Source: G965247475 sp965247475
GTDB lineage: Bacteria; Chloroflexota; UBA11872
Length of the DNA: 64,000 bases
Direction: 5' to 3'
Assembly: GCA_965247475.1 (NCBI GenBank)
Contig: OZ252016.1
Location: 434,001 to 498,000 of the forward strand
Shown here: in pieces, positions 62,295 through 64,000 of the stretch
How positions within the stretch are numbered: position 1 is the first letter of the stretch
How the letters are laid out: the number at the start of each line of letters is the position of its first letter
The notes under the pieces: generated by a model
What the model was told of the DNA's origin: nothing
Databases searched by the model: none
The model's input: only the letters and a program-made list of their open reading frames with translations
Program-made: the position numbers and the translations under genes

Positions 62295-64000
62295 TCACCA
62301 CGCGATCTGTTCGTTCGAAACGAAGCGCGTGAGCTTTCGCCAGCGGGTTTGCCCGCTGCGATAGTGCTCGCGCCGGTAGAAGGGGTAGTACCGGCCCCGC
62401 GGGAAGATGTCGACCACGTCGTTCCCGCGGCGCACCAGCGTGTACGTGCGCTTCTGGATGCCGATCAGGTCGGTCCGCTCCGGCAGCGGAAAGGTGATCG
62501 TGGCCGTCTCGCCCGGCCGAACCGCGCCGAGCCGCGCGTAGCGGCCGTCCCACGACACGGCGCGAGCCTCGCCGTTCACCTCCGCGCGCGCCTCGGCCGG
62601 CCGCACCCATTCCGCGATCCGCACCGCGAGCTCCACCGGCTGCTTGACCTTGATGTCCACCCGTCCCTCATACGGGATGTAGCTGTCCACGTCGGCCCAC
62701 CGCGACGCGCGGTTGAGCAGCAGATTGACCCGCAGCGCGCCGTCGGAGTGCGTGACGATCCGGTCCCAGATCCAGTAGATGGCACGCGCCGCGTTGGCCG
62801 TGTCGCCGTGGACGAACCCCCGGATGCCGGTCGGATCGTCATACCAGTCGTTCGGAGCGGCCTCGGTTGGCCAGGACCCGAGGTTGCGTTCCAGAACTCG
62901 GTCGGTGGTCTGTCCCGGGCCCACCTGGACTGTCGGAAACGCCCTCCGCCTGATCGCGGCGACGCTCTCACCGGCCAGTGTGGAGCCCGGAAGGTGGCGA
63001 GCCCAATCCACGCTGAGCAGCTGCGACTCGGCAAGCATGTTGCGGGTCCACCGATCGATGTCATCCCAGCAATCCGCGATCCCCGCTTCGCTCAGGCGCA
63101 CCGCCGTCGCCAGCATGGTGGCCAGACCGGCCACCTCGCACGGGTTGAACTGCTCCGCGTCGTACTCGCGCGACTCGCCCTCGTCCAGCTCGCCGCTGAT
63201 GGTCCGCTCACGCCACTCCGGCCCGGGGACGTGGTTTGGAGCGAAGCCGATAAGCGTATTCAACCGTGCCCGGGCCCACGTGTAGCTCTTCACCACGAAC
63301 TCCAGCAGCTCGTCGTCGTTCGCCTGCAGCGCGTAGTCGGCCATGGCCCGCAGACCGCGGGCGTGCGCGTGGACGTGCCCTTTCACCGCGCCGCGCTGGG
63401 CCGTCACGAACGCTCCGTCCTCGGCAAAGAACGTGTCTCGATGAAACACGATCAGCTTGCCAGCCAGTGTCAGCGCGGGCTCATAGCCGATCTGCTCGTA
63501 CGCCCGTACCAGCCCCCAGTACACCAGGCTGAGCTCGGCCATGTGGTAGTGGAAGCGCGGGGTCGCGTCGGTCGGTGGTTGCTCGGTCACCCATAGGGGG
63601 CCGGGCCAGAAGAAGGCGTAGTCGCCGCGGTCGACCGCGATCTCGATCAGCCCATCCACCGCTCGACGGATCGACTCCTCCCATACGGGCCCGCCGTCGC
63701 GCGCCGCGTACAGCGAGACGGTGCGCAGCAGTTGCCCGATGACGAACGGCGACAACACTTGCTCGCTGTCCGGATCGAACTCGCCGCCCAGAACCCCTGC
63801 CACGAAGCTGGGATCCTCGTTCAGCAGATCCATCGCCCAGGGACGGCCTCGAATCGGGATAACGAACAGTCCGTTGTCGCCCTGTTCCAGCAGCGTGACT
63901 TCCATCCAGCGGCGATCCACGTGCAGGTTCTGATCGCTGCCCGACATCAGCCGGTTCAGGACCACGGCCTCCTGGAACTTGGGTGTCAGCGTGGGGCTGG
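62295..64000 (-). CDS. GH127-like (DUF1680) glycoside hydrolase, 5' end beyond the window
   Basis: At least 565 residues on the reverse strand; the frame is open to the right edge of the window, so the N-terminus is missing. The N-terminal part has alpha-helical repeats (LSLVYWGLVRAYEQIG, GHVHAHARGLRAMADYALQA) typical of an (alpha/alpha)6 barrel. A catalytic-type segment NPCEVAGLATML and a C-terminal beta-domain (VDIKVKQPVELAVRIAEWV, GETATITFPLP) follow the GH127/DUF1680 layout. Members release L-arabinofuranose and related sugars. It is the first gene seen of the minus-strand glycan locus. The family assignment is moderate. Confidence 0.65.
   Translation of the reverse strand, partial: SPTLTPKFQEAVVLNRLMSGSDQNLHVDRRWMEVTLLEQGDNGLFVIPIRGRPWAMDLLNEDPSFVAGVLGGEFDPDSEQVLSPFVIGQLLRTVSLYAARDGGPVWEESIRRAVDGLIEIAVDRGDYAFFWPGPLWVTEQPPTDATPRFHYHMAELSLVYWGLVRAYEQIGYEPALTLAGKLIVFHRDTFFAEDGAFVTAQRGAVKGHVHAHARGLRAMADYALQANDDELLEFVVKSYTWARARLNTLIGFAPNHVPGPEWRERTISGELDEGESREYDAEQFNPCEVAGLATMLATAVRLSEAGIADCWDDIDRWTRNMLAESQLLSVDWARHLPGSTLAGESVAAIRRRAFPTVQVGPGQTTDRVLERNLGSWPTEAAPNDWYDDPTGIRGFVHGDTANAARAIYWIWDRIVTHSDGALRVNLLLNRASRWADVDSYIPYEGRVDIKVKQPVELAVRIAEWVRPAEARAEVNGEARAVSWDGRYARLGAVRPGETATITFPLPERTDLIGIQKRTYTLVRRGNDVVDIFPRGRYYPFYRREHYRSGQTRWRKLTRFVSNEQIAW

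Overview
The window reads as an accessory, catabolism-rich stretch of a GC-rich bacterial chromosome. Several traits suggest Chloroflexota or a similar lineage: Tat/lipoprotein-type binding proteins, Val/Glu repeat linkers behind the lipobox (at 36.8-38.8 kb), many orphan sugar and peptide ABC transporters, enzymes such as DUF2961/GH172, PhyH, Gfo/Idh/MocA and DUF917, and abundant intergenic palindromic repeats. The assignment is an inference; no rRNA or ribosomal-protein marker is present.

Layout. 0-8 kb is an insertion-sequence graveyard: a frameshifted IS110 transposase, an intact IS6-family element, a 120-bp IS6 relic fused into an ABC ATPase, truncated GrpB, methyltransferase and type III restriction (Res) genes, an IS30 relic and the 5' half of a tRNA-Leu. 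8-17 kb holds housekeeping-like genes: two aldo/keto reductases, a repeat-module membrane protein coupled to a membrane-anchored NDH-2 dehydrogenase, an RmlB-type dehydratase, a CPBP protease, tRNA-Arg and a sugar isomerase. 17-18 kb contains decayed LivK-like and carbonic anhydrase fragments. 18.2-23.5 kb is a complete LivKHMGF branched-chain amino-acid/amide ABC operon on the minus strand. 23.9-35 kb carries an M14 peptidase-like gene, an enolase-superfamily dehydratase, a GH172-type protein, a kinase, a PhyH dioxygenase, a sugar isomerase, an SDR and three copies of a small lipoprotein family. 35.8-39.8 kb is an oligopeptide-type ABC cassette without ATPases. 40-48 kb holds a beta-propeller glycosidase-like gene, a Gfo/Idh oxidoreductase, an MFS exporter and a MalG-SBP-MalF sugar transporter. 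48-55.8 kb is a possible cyclic-amide/ureide degradation set (RraA-like, creatininase, DUF917, HyuA, M20 and HyuB). 56-64 kb is a minus-strand glycan locus (GHL10-like, MalG, MalF, beta-propeller, lipoprotein, GH127-like).

How the genes fit together. Import (Liv, Dpp-type, two CUT1 sugar systems) is paired with intracellular sugar-acid, cyclic amide and glycoside processing. The sugar and peptide transporters lack their own ATPases, so they probably share ones encoded elsewhere. The most distinctive observations are a roughly 127-residue four-helix-like membrane module present three times in one protein and once fused to NDH-2, a four-member lipoprotein family with a chagasin-like sequence pattern (two members on a 636-bp direct duplication), an enlarged LivH, an apparent CUG start in livG, and a mosaic of dispersed intergenic repeats including a 121-bp MITE with target duplication.
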